DNA of 64,000 nt from Sphaerobacter thermophilus DSM 20745 (GCF_000024985.1 NC_013523.1:2418001-2482000), one strand, 5' to 3'. Shown: positions 31,680 to 41,036, numbered from the stretch's first letter. A program made the numbers and translations. Notes: generated by a model from the letters alone, not told the origin.

Positions 31680-33292
31680 GCCCGCTGAACCGGCGCTCCT
31701 GGCTGATGAGCGCCGGGCTCCCGCGCGTGCTGGCCGAGACCGGCCTGCTCGTCATCGTGCTGACGTCGCTGCTGCTGGTCGCCGCGGGCGATACGGAGGA
31801 GGCGCAGTCGCGGGCTATCCTGCTAGGGCTGGGTGGGTTCGCGGTCGGGACGCTCGCGGCGCCACTCGGTGCGCTGCGCCTGCGGCGCGTGGACGGCGAC
31901 CGCCGTCAGCAAGTCAAGGGAGAGGTCGCCAGAGCGGCTGCCGTCGTAGTCGGCAACGCCGCGCTCTCCTGGGCCGTCATCATCACCGGATCGGCGTTGT
32001 TCCCGGGCTCTCCAGTCTTCGCGGGCATCGATCCCTTCACCTGCGGCGCGAGTTACGGCTTCTGGCGCGGGCTCCTGATCGGCTGGCCTGCCTGGGATCG
32101 GCTTCGTCGCTCCCGGCTGCTCTGGTCGCTGACCCACGCCCAGCTCGTCGCCAGCCTCGTGATCGCGGTCGTCGTCACCGTGTTTGTGATGGCGGGCGCG
32201 CTCCCACAGATCGAAAGCGAGCTCTCGTTCCCGGAGGAACTCCCCGGTCCCGCGGCGGCTGTCGCCTGGGTCATCATCAGCATCCTGGCGACGGTAAGCC
32301 TCCTGGTCGCGCTCTTCGTGCTCATCAGCCTCATCCTGATCCTCCTGGTGACCGTGCTCTCCCGGCCTGTCCTGAAGCGCACCACACGTCGGGTAGAGGA
32401 ACTGGCGAGCGCGGCCGGCGCGCTCCGCGCGGGGGATCTCGCGACGCGGGTGCCGGTTTCTGGTGAGGACGAGGTTGCGCGGCTGCAGGCCGACTTCAAT
32501 GCCATGGCCGCCGAGCTGGAGCGCGCGATGCGGGAGCTTGCAGCGGAGCGGGACACTGTGGCCCACCTCCTCCAGAGCCAGCGCGAACTGGTCGCCGCTG
32601 TCTCCCACGAGCTGCGGACCCCGGTGGCCACGCTACGCGGCTACCTCGAGTCGGCACTGGCGCACTGGAACGAGGAGCCGCCCCCGACCCTGCGCGCCGA
32701 CCTCGCCATCATGGCCCGCGAGACGGAGCAGCTCCAGCGGCTGATCGACGACCTCTTCACCCTGTCGCGGGTCGAGGCCGGCCAGCTCCCGCTCCGGTTG
32801 GAGGGGGTGGATGTCGGCACCGTGCTGCGGCGCTGTGCCGCCGCAGCGGCCGGGCTGGCCTGGGAGCGCAGTCGGGTCGAGGTTCTGGTCGAGGTAGCGC
32901 CTGACCTGCCACCGGCACATGCCGACGCCGCGCGTTTAGAGCAGATCGTTCGCAACCTGCTGACGAACGCAGTCCGCCACACACCGCCCGGCGGCCTCGT
33001 TCTGCTCGGTGCCGAGCGGGACGGTGACGCGATCGTGGTGCAGGTCAGCGACTCGGGCGAGGGCATCGTCCCGGAGGACCTGCCCCGCATCTGGGAGCGG
33101 TTCTATCGCGGCGCCAGCGCGCGGGACGACGCTCGCGGCGGCTCGGGACTCGGCCTGGCGCTCGTGAAGGAACTGACCGAAGCGATGGGCGGCAGCGTCG
33201 CCGTCGAGAGTACCCTCGGCCAGGGGAGCCGCTTCACCGTCCGCCTCCCACTCGCCCGCACCCCCGCACCGACGCCCCCGGCGACATCCTGA
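31676..33292 (+). CDS. Sensor histidine kinase with multi-helix membrane sensor
   Basis: A 538-residue kinase. The first 225 residues hold about six helices (LAETGLLVIVLTSLLLVAAG, GNAALSWAVIITGSALF, VIAVVVTVFVMAGALP, WVIISILATVSLLVALFVLI) without a large external domain. A HAMP segment follows (VEELASAAGALRAGDLATRV). HisKA has the phosphorylated His in VSHELRTPVATLRGYLE (near residue 311). The ATPase domain shows the N-box IVRNLLTNAVRHTP, DSGEGIVPEDL and GSGLGLALVKEL. It is coupled to the response regulator by a four-base overlap. The sensor type suggests a membrane-borne signal, possibly a drug or lipid. Confidence 0.92.
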   Translation: MSPLNRRSWLMSAGLPRVLAETGLLVIVLTSLLLVAAGDTEEAQSRAILLGLGGFAVGTLAAPLGALRLRRVDGDRRQQVKGEVARAAAVVVGNAALSWAVIITGSALFPGSPVFAGIDPFTCGASYGFWRGLLIGWPAWDRLRRSRLLWSLTHAQLVASLVIAVVVTVFVMAGALPQIESELSFPEELPGPAAAVAWVIISILATVSLLVALFVLISLILILLVTVLSRPVLKRTTRRVEELASAAGALRAGDLATRVPVSGEDEVARLQADFNAMAAELERAMRELAAERDTVAHLLQSQRELVAAVSHELRTPVATLRGYLESALAHWNEEPPPTLRADLAIMARETEQLQRLIDDLFTLSRVEAGQLPLRLEGVDVGTVLRRCAAAAAGLAWERSRVEVLVEVAPDLPPAHADAARLEQIVRNLLTNAVRHTPPGGLVLLGAERDGDAIVVQVSDSGEGIVPEDLPRIWERFYRGASARDDARGGSGLGLALVKELTEAMGGSVAVESTLGQGSRFTVRLPLARTPAPTPPATS

Positions 33293-33357
33293 GACGACGA
33301 GAACCTGCCACCACCGCATGACACGAGCGGCGCGGTCCGCGCCTTTCTACTCCAACG

Positions 33358-33410
33358 CGTACCTCCCCTCTCCCAACGTTGGGAGAGGGGCCGGGGGTGA
33401 GGGCCGTTCA
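33358..33410. repeat. CCCTCTCCCAACGTTGGGAGAGGG palindrome
   Basis: The core CCCTCTCCCAACG/TTGGGAGAGGG is followed by GCCGGGGGTGAGGGCCG. An identical core occurs at 42925-42975. It sits between the kinase gene and the repeat array at 33421. Confidence 0.7.
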
Positions 33411-33420
33411 CCGAGCCTGC

Positions 33421-33486
33421 GACCGTTTCGTGACACATTCACGACCGAGCCGCGACACCTTCGCGGCAGGGTTGGGACATCGACTC
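33421..33486 (+). promoter_or_regulatory. Six 11-bp direct repeats (GACMS) upstream of the MMPL transporter
   Basis: GACCG, GACAC, GACCG, GACAC, GGCAG and GACAT begin at 33421, 33432, 33443, 33454, 33465 and 33476, exactly 11 bases apart. TTC follows at the same offset in three units. The array ends 80 bases before the MMPL start and lies directly downstream of an OmpR-type two-component pair. Confidence 0.6.
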
Positions 33487-33565
33487 CCTACGCTCGAAAG
33501 AGCCGCCGGGGATGCCCCGGCAGGCGCGTCGATCCAGCACTGGAGCGTAGGGAGGAGCGACTCGG

Positions 33566-35749
33566 ATGTTTCAACGACTCGCACGGACCTGTTACCAGCG
33601 CCGCTGGCTCGTCCTCGTGGGCTGGGTGGTCCTGCTGGTCGCGCTCTTTGGACTGCAGGGCCCGCTCGGCGGCGAGTTCCGCACCGACTTCTCGCTGCCC
33701 GGCACCGAGAGCCAGCGGGCGCTCGACCTGCTGCGTGAGCACGGCTTCGAGACACGGACCGGCGAGGAAGCCCAGATCGTGTTCGAGGCCGATCAGGGCG
33801 TGACCGACCCGTCGGTGCGTGAGCCGATGGAGCAGTTCTTCGCCGCGATCGAGGCGGCGGGGCTCGGTGCGACCGTGACCTCTCCGTACGCGGAGGGCGG
33901 TCAGCAGCAGATCGCGCAGGGCGGGCGGATAGCCTATGCCACCGTGAGCTTCTCCGCCCGGCCACAGGAGGAGTACAGCGAGGCGGCCGACCGGATCAGA
34001 GCGCTGGGCGACCAGGTCACCGTCCCGGGGCTCCGCATCGAGTATGGCGGCGGGATGTTCGCCGAGGGAGCGCCGGTCTTCGCCGAAGCCATCGGCCTCG
34101 TCAGCGCCGTCGTCATCCTGCTGGTCGCCTTTGGGTCGGTCCTGGCGATGGGACTCCCGATCGCGACCGCGCTCTTCGGCATCGGCACCGGGGCCATGCT
34201 GGTCATGCTCGGCGCCCGGTTCATCACGATGCCCGACTTCACGCTGGGCGCCGCGATGATGATGGGCATCGGGGTCGGGGTGGACTACGCGCTGTTCATC
34301 GTCACCCGCTACCGGGAAACGCTCCGCGCGGGCCACGATCCGGAGTCCGCAACCGTTGTGGCGATCGACACCGCCGGCCGCGCCGTGCTCTTCGCGGGCA
34401 TGACGGTCGTGATCGCCGTACTCGGCCTGCTCGTCATGGACCTCGGGTCGGTGAACGGCGTCGCCATCGCCATCGCAGCGAGCGTCCTGATGACGATGCT
34501 CGCATCGCTGACGCTCCTGCCGGCGATGCTCGGGTTCATCCGCGGACGGATCGACCGGCTGGGCCTGCCGCACCGGCACGCAGCAGACACGATGGGGCGG
34601 CAGTCACTCTGGCACCGCTGGAGCCGGGTCATCCAGCGCCGCCCGTGGCCCGCGCTGGTCGCGGGCACGGCGATCCTGTTGATCCTGGCCGTGCCGGTGC
34701 TCGACATGCGGCTCGGCTTCGGCGACGCCGGCAACCGGCCGACCGACGACACCTCCCGCCGCGCATACGACCTCCTGGCCGAGGGATTCGGGCCCGGGTT
34801 CAATGGCCCGCTGCTCCTGGTCGCCGACCTCCCCAACCGCCAGGCCGACCTGCCCGCGCTCGAGCAGGTGACGGACCGGCTGCTGGCGACGGACGGGGTC
34901 GCGGCCGTCAGCCCGGCCATCCCGAGCCCGGATGGCCAGGTCGCGATCATCCCGGTCATCCCCACGAGCGCGCCGCAGGATGAGGCGACCACCGACCTCG
35001 TCCACCGCCTGCGCGATGAGGTGGTCCCGGAATCCGGCGCGCCCGGCCCGATCCTCGTCTCCGGCCTGACGGCCGCCGGGACCGACTTCACCGACTACAT
35101 CGCCAGCCGGATGCCGGTCTTCTTCGCGATCGTCTTGGGGCTGTCGTTCCTGCTGCTGATCGCCGTCTTCCGCAGCGTGCTGGTACCGGTCAAGGCCGTC
35201 GTCATGAACGTGCTCTCCATCGGCGCGGCCTTCGGCGTGCTCATCGCGGTCTTCCAGTGGGGCTGGGGTGGTGAGTTGATCGGGATCGGCAAGCCCGGCC
35301 CGATCGAAGCCTGGGCACCGATGATGATCTTCCCGATCGTCTTCGGCCTCTCAATGGACTACGAGGTCTTCCTCCTGTCCCGCATGCGCGAGGAGTACGA
35401 CCGCACCCGCGACAACGCCACGGCCGTGGCCGACGGTCTGGCCGGGACCGCCCGGGTCATCAGCGCCGCAGCCGCGATCATGGTCGTCGTCTTCGTCGCC
35501 TTCGCCATGACCCCCGACCGGTCGCTGAAGCTGCTCGGCCTCGGCCTGGCGGCGGCGATCCTGGTCGACGCCACGCTCGTCCGGCTGGTGCTGGTCCCGG
35601 CCACGATGGAGTTGCTGGGCGACCGGAACTGGTGGCTACCGCGTCGGCTCCAGCGCCTCGTGCCGGCCATCCACGTCGAGGGAGAGCGCGCCTCCATAGG
35701 GATCGACCGGGAACCGGTCGGCAGCGCGACCGGAGACCTCCATGACTGA
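33566..35749 (+). CDS. MMPL/RND-family transporter
   Basis: A 727-residue polytopic protein with 12 helices in two halves. Each half starts with one helix (WLVLVGWVVLLVALFGLQG; WPALVAGTAILLILAVPVLD), an external loop of about 130-150 residues, then a five-helix bundle. Typical RND/MMPL sequences include MMMGIGVGVDYALFIVTRYR in the first half and FPIVFGLSMDYEVFLLSRMR in the second, with the Asp-Tyr pairs implicated in proton relay. Relatives export lipids or drugs. It follows a two-component system and a phased repeat array, so induction by that system is likely. A cytochrome c gene follows 60 bases later. Confidence 0.9.
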   Translation: MFQRLARTCYQRRWLVLVGWVVLLVALFGLQGPLGGEFRTDFSLPGTESQRALDLLREHGFETRTGEEAQIVFEADQGVTDPSVREPMEQFFAAIEAAGLGATVTSPYAEGGQQQIAQGGRIAYATVSFSARPQEEYSEAADRIRALGDQVTVPGLRIEYGGGMFAEGAPVFAEAIGLVSAVVILLVAFGSVLAMGLPIATALFGIGTGAMLVMLGARFITMPDFTLGAAMMMGIGVGVDYALFIVTRYRETLRAGHDPESATVVAIDTAGRAVLFAGMTVVIAVLGLLVMDLGSVNGVAIAIAASVLMTMLASLTLLPAMLGFIRGRIDRLGLPHRHAADTMGRQSLWHRWSRVIQRRPWPALVAGTAILLILAVPVLDMRLGFGDAGNRPTDDTSRRAYDLLAEGFGPGFNGPLLLVADLPNRQADLPALEQVTDRLLATDGVAAVSPAIPSPDGQVAIIPVIPTSAPQDEATTDLVHRLRDEVVPESGAPGPILVSGLTAAGTDFTDYIASRMPVFFAIVLGLSFLLLIAVFRSVLVPVKAVVMNVLSIGAAFGVLIAVFQWGWGGELIGIGKPGPIEAWAPMMIFPIVFGLSMDYEVFLLSRMREEYDRTRDNATAVADGLAGTARVISAAAAIMVVVFVAFAMTPDRSLKLLGLGLAAAILVDATLVRLVLVPATMELLGDRNWWLPRRLQRLVPAIHVEGERASIGIDREPVGSATGDLHD

Positions 35750-35809
35750 TAGCGCGAGCGCGATCCCGGCATCGGCCGATGTACCGATCCACAGGGGAAA
35801 GGACACGAC

Positions 35810-36241
35810 ATGACACGACTGCTTGGTGGCGTACTCCTGGTGCTGCTCGTGTTCATCCTGGGCACCTGCGGCATGATCGTCGCGACCGACATCTACTTCC
35901 GCACCGGTGGGAGCATCCCCATCGCCGGGAGTGACGACAGCGCGATGACGAGCACGGACCCGGTAGAACGCGGCGCGGCGATCTACAGCCGACGCTGCGC
36001 CGGATGCCACTCGAACGACGGGTCGGACAAGATCGGGCCGACGTTCAAGGGGCTGTACGGCAGCGAGGTGCCGCTGGAGGACGGCTCGACGGTCATCGCC
36101 GACGAGGCGTACCTGCACGAGTCGATCGTCGATCCCTCCGCCCAGATCGTCCGGGGATATCCGAAGGCGATGCCATCCTTCCGCAACCTCAGCGACCGGG
36201 ACATCGACGACCTGATCGCCTACATCCGATCGCTCCAGTAA
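35810..36241 (+). CDS. Membrane-anchored monoheme cytochrome c
   Basis: A 143-residue protein with an N-terminal helix (about 5-27), a linker and one cytochrome c domain. The heme site is CAGCH at residues 63-67 and the axial Met is probably Met121 in KAMPSFRNLSDRDID. The domain resembles the cytochrome c extension of oxidase subunit II (IGPTFKGLYGSEVPLEDGS). GGGAAAGGA precedes the ATG. It could donate electrons to a terminal oxidase. It follows the MMPL gene on the same strand, without obvious functional link. Confidence 0.88.
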   Translation: MTRLLGGVLLVLLVFILGTCGMIVATDIYFRTGGSIPIAGSDDSAMTSTDPVERGAAIYSRRCAGCHSNDGSDKIGPTFKGLYGSEVPLEDGSTVIADEAYLHESIVDPSAQIVRGYPKAMPSFRNLSDRDIDDLIAYIRSLQ

Positions 36242-36243
36242 GC

Positions 36244-36281
36244 GTCGCGCCCCGGACTCCCGCGGGAGTCCGGGGCGCGAC
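36244..36281. terminator. 38-base perfect palindrome between converging genes
   Basis: GTCGCGCCCCGGACTCCCG is followed directly by its exact reverse complement. It lies between the stops of the cytochrome c and PIG-L genes and may act as a bidirectional terminator, although no T-run follows on either side. Confidence 0.6.
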
Positions 36282-36296
36282 CGTCATCTCCGGCGA

Positions 36297-37043
36297 TCAG
36301 TCCAGCGTGAAGTACTTGAACGCCTCGGCCAGCACCATGCGCTCAGAGCCGGGGAAGCGATGGAAGCGGGCCTGGGCTGCGGTGTCCTGCGCCCACTGGC
36401 GCAGAATCGTGGCGAAGTCCCAGTCGCCCATCTGGCTCTTGTGTGCCGACAGCGCCGCCACCTTGGCGTCGAACCAGTCGGTGATGTCGACCCAGAAGTC
36501 CGGCTCCGCCACACCGGCCAGGTAGACCTCACGCACCTTGTGCGGCTCCAGGCCCTCCTCCAGCAGCTCCGCGAAGGTCAGCCGGTCACGTGCCGCGGGG
36601 TAGACCGCCGCCAGCGTCGCCTCGCCCATCGCGATATGGTCCGGGTGCTGGATGTACCACTGTCCCTGCCAGCGCGCACTCGGGTCCTGGCAGATCACGG
36701 CGTCCGGCCGGTATTTGCGGATCATGCGGGTAATGGCGCGCCGCAGGTTCAGGTCGGGCAACAGCTCGGCATCACGGAAGCCCAGGAACTCGACCTCCTT
36801 CACGCCGAGTGCGCGGGCCGCCTCGCGCTGCTCCTGTTCCCGGATCTGCACGAGACGCTCCGGCGTCATCTCCGGGTCATCGCTCCCCTTGTCGCCGCTG
36901 GTGCCGAGCACGTAGACAATCTCACTCCCCTCCGCGACCCAGCGGGCGATCGTCCCGGCGCAGATGAAGTCGGGATCATCGGGGTGAGCCATGACCACCA
37001 GCACGCGCTGCGGCGCCTGCCGGGTCTCGGAATCACTCGTCAT
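36297..37043 (-). CDS. PIG-L/LmbE-family N-acetyl-sugar deacetylase
   Basis: A 248-residue zinc-dependent deacetylase of the family that includes MshB and BshB. The metal/catalytic motifs are AHPDDPDF (near the N-terminus) and IQHPDHIAMGE. Start at 37043 has GAGGAGG seven bases upstream; an ATG at 37064 is weaker. The C-terminal part (DITDWFDAKVAALSAHKSQM) matches that of the second paralogue at 58277-59020. It follows the dipeptide-permease operon but is separated from it by a hairpin. The substrate could be an amino-sugar conjugate or a GlcNAc-containing thiol precursor. Confidence 0.87.
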   Translation of the reverse strand: MTSDSETRQAPQRVLVVMAHPDDPDFICAGTIARWVAEGSEIVYVLGTSGDKGSDDPEMTPERLVQIREQEQREAARALGVKEVEFLGFRDAELLPDLNLRRAITRMIRKYRPDAVICQDPSARWQGQWYIQHPDHIAMGEATLAAVYPAARDRLTFAELLEEGLEPHKVREVYLAGVAEPDFWVDITDWFDAKVAALSAHKSQMGDWDFATILRQWAQDTAAQARFHRFPGSERMVLAEAFKYFTLD

Positions 37044-37156
37044 CAGGACCTCCTCATCAGCCATGCCACTCTACGGCCCGGCCGCACCGGCCTGGTGGGC
37101 GGGTACTCGTCACAATGCCCCGGACCCCGCGCGTATTCCGTGCCCGCGATCACGCA

Positions 37157-37189
37157 AGCGGCCGGCCCCCATTTTGGAAGCCGGCCGCT
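37157..37189 (-). terminator. Hairpin after the peptide-binding lipoprotein gene
   Basis: AGCGGCCGGC and GCCGGCCGCT form a perfect 10-base stem with a 13-base loop, 21 bases after the stop codon. The T-run is absent, so strength is uncertain. Confidence 0.55.
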
Positions 37190-37210
37190 GAGCGCACGCA
37201 CAACTTGCGC

Positions 37211-38974
37211 CTACGTAGCCTCACGCCACATGTTGTTGAAGTTGTACGAGTTGATGTAGATACCGTTGGGGATGAACCCGCGGATGTCGGCCCGCAGCAC
37301 GGTCGCCTTGCGGATCTGCGCGTAGAAGATGGCCGCGGGGTCGTCCCACATCATGATCTGCAGAACCTTCCGCGTCGCCTCGCGGATCTCATCCTCCGTG
37401 CTCGCGTCCCGCATCTGGTCCAGCAAGGCATCGACTTCCTTGTTGGCGTAGTAGCTGGAGTTCGAGCCCTTGCTGCCGATCGAGTCGGAATGGAAGTTCG
37501 GATAGAGCTGGCTCCACGGGTCGTTGTAGTCCGGCCACCAGATGTTGGCGACGAAGTGGGGCCGCTCCTCGGCCGGCGCATCTCCGTACTCCATCTCGAG
37601 GTACGCCGCGCGATCGACCTGCATCAGTTCCAGGTTGATCCCGATTTCGGCCAGGTTGGCCTGGAAGAGCTGGGCCATCGCCGCGCTGGTCGCATCGCCG
37701 GTGGCATACATGTAGGTGAAGGTGGTCCCCTCCTCGATGCCGGCGGCGGTCAGCAGTTCCTTTGCCTTCTGCAAGTCGGTGCTGTAGACCGGGATGCTCG
37801 GGTCATAGCCGATCACCGAGTCGGCCACCGGCCCCTGCACCTTCGCGTAGCCCCGCAGGACCTGCTCGATCACCTCGTTGTACGGCCAGGCATAGGCCAG
37901 TCCCTGGCGTGCCCGGGGGTCCGGGATGGTGACGTAGTTCATGCGGACCCAGTTGGTCTGGGTGGACTCGTACTCGACCACCTGGATATCGGGGTTCTCC
38001 TTCAAGGCATCCAGGTCTTCGGGCGGCAGGATGGCGGTGCCGTGTACCTCGCCCGCCTCCAGCAACTGGCGCCGGGTGGCGTCTTCGGGGATCACCCGGG
38101 CAATGATGCGATCGAAGAACGGGGGCGTGCCATGGTAGTCCTCGAAGCGATCGAGGACGAAGCGGTCCTGCGGCGAGGCCTCGGTGACCTTGTACGGCCC
38201 CGTCCCGACCATGTTCTGGCTGAACCACTCATGGGCGAAGGGGTCGCTATCGGTTTTGTGCTCCTCCATCGCCGCCGGAGAGACGACCAGGGGCCCGTAC
38301 TCGGACGCCATCGCCGGCAGGAAGAGCGGCTCGGGCTTGTTCATGATGAACTTCAGCGTGGTGGGGTTCACCACCTGCATCTGCCGCTCGGGATCGTCGA
38401 TGAAGCGGCTGATGACCCCCACCGGACCGCGGCCCATGAGCAGGAAGCGCGTAAACGAGGCCTTGACCGCCTCGGCGTCGCAGGTCGTGCCGTCGTGGAA
38501 CTTGATCCCCTCGTCGAACTCGAAGGTGAACTCGGTGTAGTCGTCGTTGTGCTCCCACGACTTCGCCAGCATCGGCTCAAACTCGAACGTGCTCTCGCCC
38601 TTGAAGCGAATGAGCATCTCGTAGGTGGCCAGGAACAGCGAGCTGGCGACGTTGTCGTAGGCCGACTGCGGGTCGAGGTCCGGCACACCGCCGTTCACCG
38701 CAAAGACGAACTCCCGGTTGCTCGACTCGTTGCGCCCGCCGCCGGAATCCCCGGAGCCGCCGCTCGGTGTGGAATCGGACCCGCCCGACGACGACGTCGG
38801 GGCGGCATTCTGGTCACCGCCGTCGCTACCGCCGCAGGCGGCGAGCAGGTTGAGAATCGCCGGCGTCGACAGCCCGAAGAACAACCCGCGCTTGAGCACC
38901 TCGCGGCGTGTCAGCCGGCCGGCGCGCGCACCGTCCAGGAGGGTGCGATAGATCGCGTTCTCGTGGTCCGCCAT
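37211..38974 (-). CDS. ABC transporter substrate-binding lipoprotein, family 5
   Basis: A 587-residue extracytoplasmic protein. The leader GRLTRREVLKRGLFFGL and lipobox LLAAC closely resemble those of the lipoprotein at 17311-19200, followed by a Gly/Ser/Asp linker. Mature motifs include FDEGIKFHDGTTCDAEAVKA, and the family 5 core around MNYVTIPDPRARQGLAYAWP. GGAGGAGG precedes the ATG. It is the third gene of an operon with two DppBC-type permeases. The binding pocket probably accepts peptides or another small organic ligand. Confidence 0.9.
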   Translation of the reverse strand: MADHENAIYRTLLDGARAGRLTRREVLKRGLFFGLSTPAILNLLAACGGSDGGDQNAAPTSSSGGSDSTPSGGSGDSGGGRNESSNREFVFAVNGGVPDLDPQSAYDNVASSLFLATYEMLIRFKGESTFEFEPMLAKSWEHNDDYTEFTFEFDEGIKFHDGTTCDAEAVKASFTRFLLMGRGPVGVISRFIDDPERQMQVVNPTTLKFIMNKPEPLFLPAMASEYGPLVVSPAAMEEHKTDSDPFAHEWFSQNMVGTGPYKVTEASPQDRFVLDRFEDYHGTPPFFDRIIARVIPEDATRRQLLEAGEVHGTAILPPEDLDALKENPDIQVVEYESTQTNWVRMNYVTIPDPRARQGLAYAWPYNEVIEQVLRGYAKVQGPVADSVIGYDPSIPVYSTDLQKAKELLTAAGIEEGTTFTYMYATGDATSAAMAQLFQANLAEIGINLELMQVDRAAYLEMEYGDAPAEERPHFVANIWWPDYNDPWSQLYPNFHSDSIGSKGSNSSYYANKEVDALLDQMRDASTEDEIREATRKVLQIMMWDDPAAIFYAQIRKATVLRADIRGFIPNGIYINSYNFNNMWREAT

Positions 38975-39108
38975 CGTGTGTGTCCTCCTCCATACACCCA
39001 GTCACGACAGAGGTGCCGCCCCGGTTCGGGTGGAGCGGCGTGAGGTGCGGTCGCCTTCTGGCGCGCGGTCACGCCGGTGCGCGCTCGCGGCCACGCACAC
39101 TCCCGCGA

Positions 39109-40029
39109 TCAACTGCTCCGCGTGCGCGGATCGAAGTAGTCCCGGAGGCCGTCGCCCAGCAGGTTGAAGCCGATCACGGTCAGCGTCAACGCCAGCCCCG
39201 GGAAAGTGATGTACCACCACGCCTCACGGAAGTAGGTTCGGGCCCCCGCGATCATGGTGCCCCATTCGGGCATCGGCGGCTGGGCCCCCAGACCGATGAA
39301 CGACAGGCCCGCGGTCGCCATCACCGCGTACCCGACATCGATGGTCATCTGGATGATGACCGGCGCGACGGTGTTCGGCAGGATGTGGCGCACCAGCACC
39401 CGGCGGTGGCTCGCCCCCACCGCACGGGCCGCCTCGACAAAGTCCCGTTGCCGCAGGGCGATCACCTGTCCCCGCACCAGGCGCGCGTACCAGGGCCAGT
39501 AGACGACGGTGAGCGCGATCACGGTGTTCTGCAGATCCCGCCCGAGCGAGGCAGCGATGCCCATGGCCAGGATCAGCGCGGGGAAGGCGAGGAAGATGTC
39601 GGTCAGCCGCATCAGCAGCTCGTCGACATACCCGCCGAAGTAACCGGCGATCGCCCCGACGAACACGCCGACCACCACGGCGATCCCGACGATCAGCGTG
39701 GCGATCCCGAGGGAGATCTTCGCTCCGCTCATGACGCGGCTCAGGATATCCCGGCCCAGCTCGTCCGTGCCGAACCAGTGCGTCGACGACGGTGGCTGGA
39801 ACTTGTTCACGACATCGGGCTTGACCGGGTCAAAAGGCGCCAGCACATCGCCGAACACGCACAGGAACAGGAAGAGGACGATGATGACCAGCGCGACGAT
39901 GTTGAGCGGGTTGCTACCCGCGAACTGGCGGAAGAAGTAACGCAGTCCGCTGCGCTGCGCCGGTTTGGCATGACGCGCGGCCAGGCTGTCTGCCCCGACG
40001 CTGGAGGTGGCCGACTCCGGTACCGTCAT
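39109..40029 (-). CDS. dppC: ABC transporter permease, DppC type
   Basis: A 306-residue permease with an extended cytosolic N-terminus (about 45 residues), then six helices. The coupling (EAA) loop reads DFVEAARAVGASHRRVLVRH and the N-terminal OppC segment includes HWFGTDELGRDILSRVMSGA. It overlaps the end of the DppB-type gene by four bases (ATGA). With DppB it would form the membrane channel for peptides. No ATPase gene is present in the operon. Confidence 0.9.
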   Translation of the reverse strand: MTVPESATSSVGADSLAARHAKPAQRSGLRYFFRQFAGSNPLNIVALVIIVLFLFLCVFGDVLAPFDPVKPDVVNKFQPPSSTHWFGTDELGRDILSRVMSGAKISLGIATLIVGIAVVVGVFVGAIAGYFGGYVDELLMRLTDIFLAFPALILAMGIAASLGRDLQNTVIALTVVYWPWYARLVRGQVIALRQRDFVEAARAVGASHRRVLVRHILPNTVAPVIIQMTIDVGYAVMATAGLSFIGLGAQPPMPEWGTMIAGARTYFREAWWYITFPGLALTLTVIGFNLLGDGLRDYFDPRTRSS

Positions 40030-41036
40030 GTCACCGAGATCCTTGGATCGAGCAGGAAGTAAACGAGGTCAACCAGCGTGTTCACCGTCACGTAGGCTGC
40101 CCCGATGATCAGCGTGACCGTGATCACCGCGTTGTAGTCGAACGTCTGGATCGCCTGGAAGGCGTAGCGGCCGATGCCCGGCCAGGAGAAGATGATCTCC
40201 ACCAGCACCGCGCCACTCAGGAGCAGACCAATCTGCAACCCGATGACGGTGATAGCCGGCAGCAGCGCGTTCCTGAGCGCGTGACGGAGGATGACGACCT
40301 TCTGCCGAAGGCCCTTCGCCCGCGCCGTGCGGATGTAGTCCTGGCCCATCACTTCGAGCATCCCGGCCCGCGTCATCCGGGTGATGACTGCCATCGAGCT
40401 GAAACCGAGCACGAAGGCGGGCAGCAGGAGATGCTTCGCGGCGGTCAGGAACACGGAGATATTTCCGGTGAGCAGGGAATCGATGGTGTAGAGGGATGTG
40501 ATCGTCGGCGGTGGCTGGACCCCAATCGGCAGGCGTTGCCCATCCGGTAACAACCCCAACCGGGCAAAGAGGAGGAACTGGAGCACCAGCGCCAGCCAAA
40601 AGGATGGTATCGACAGCCCAAGCACCGAGATGACCCGGCCGACGGCGTCGATCACGCTGTTGCGGTAGATCGCAGAAACGATCCCGAGCGGTACCCCGAC
40701 CACCACCGCGAAGAGGATGGCGTAGAGGGTCAACTCAACCGTCGCCGGCAGGTACTCCTTGAGGTCCTGCTTCACCGGTCGACGGGAGCTCAGCGACTTG
40801 CCGAAGTCAAAATGGACGAGCCCCGACATGTACCGGATGTACTGCCGGTGCAGCGGCTGATCCAGGCCGTACTCCTCACGCACCTTCTGCACGGCCTCGG
40901 CGCTCGCGCGCGGCCCGGCGATGATCCGTGCCGGATCGCTGGGGACGATGTGGGAGAGCGTGAAGGTGACGGCGGACAGGATGATGAGGACGAAAACAAG
41001 AAAGACGAGCCGACGAACGATCAGCGAAACGAGCAT
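40026..41036 (-). CDS. dppB: ABC transporter permease, DppB type
   Basis: A 336-residue permease with six helices. The N-terminal helix (RRLVFLVFVLIILSAVTFTL) is followed by HIVPSDPARIIAGPRAS and the DppB signature YGLDQPLHRQYIRYMSGLVH. The EAA loop reads EVMGQDYIRTARAKGLRQKV and the C-terminal GAVLVEIIFSWPGIGRYAFQ is highly typical. First gene of the operon, with a clear promoter at 41158-41186 and a leader of about 115 bases. Confidence 0.92.
   Translation of the reverse strand: MLVSLIVRRLVFLVFVLIILSAVTFTLSHIVPSDPARIIAGPRASAEAVQKVREEYGLDQPLHRQYIRYMSGLVHFDFGKSLSSRRPVKQDLKEYLPATVELTLYAILFAVVVGVPLGIVSAIYRNSVIDAVGRVISVLGLSIPSFWLALVLQFLLFARLGLLPDGQRLPIGVQPPPTITSLYTIDSLLTGNISVFLTAAKHLLLPAFVLGFSSMAVITRMTRAGMLEVMGQDYIRTARAKGLRQKVVILRHALRNALLPAITVIGLQIGLLLSGAVLVEIIFSWPGIGRYAFQAIQTFDYNAVITVTLIIGAAYVTVNTLVDLVYFLLDPRISVT

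Noticed and set aside
37115-39043. A 642-codon open frame on the plus strand opposite the peptide-binding lipoprotein gene
   Set aside because: It is the mirror of a well-supported gene in GC-rich DNA; it lacks a ribosome site and its translation is rich in Arg, His and Val without domains.
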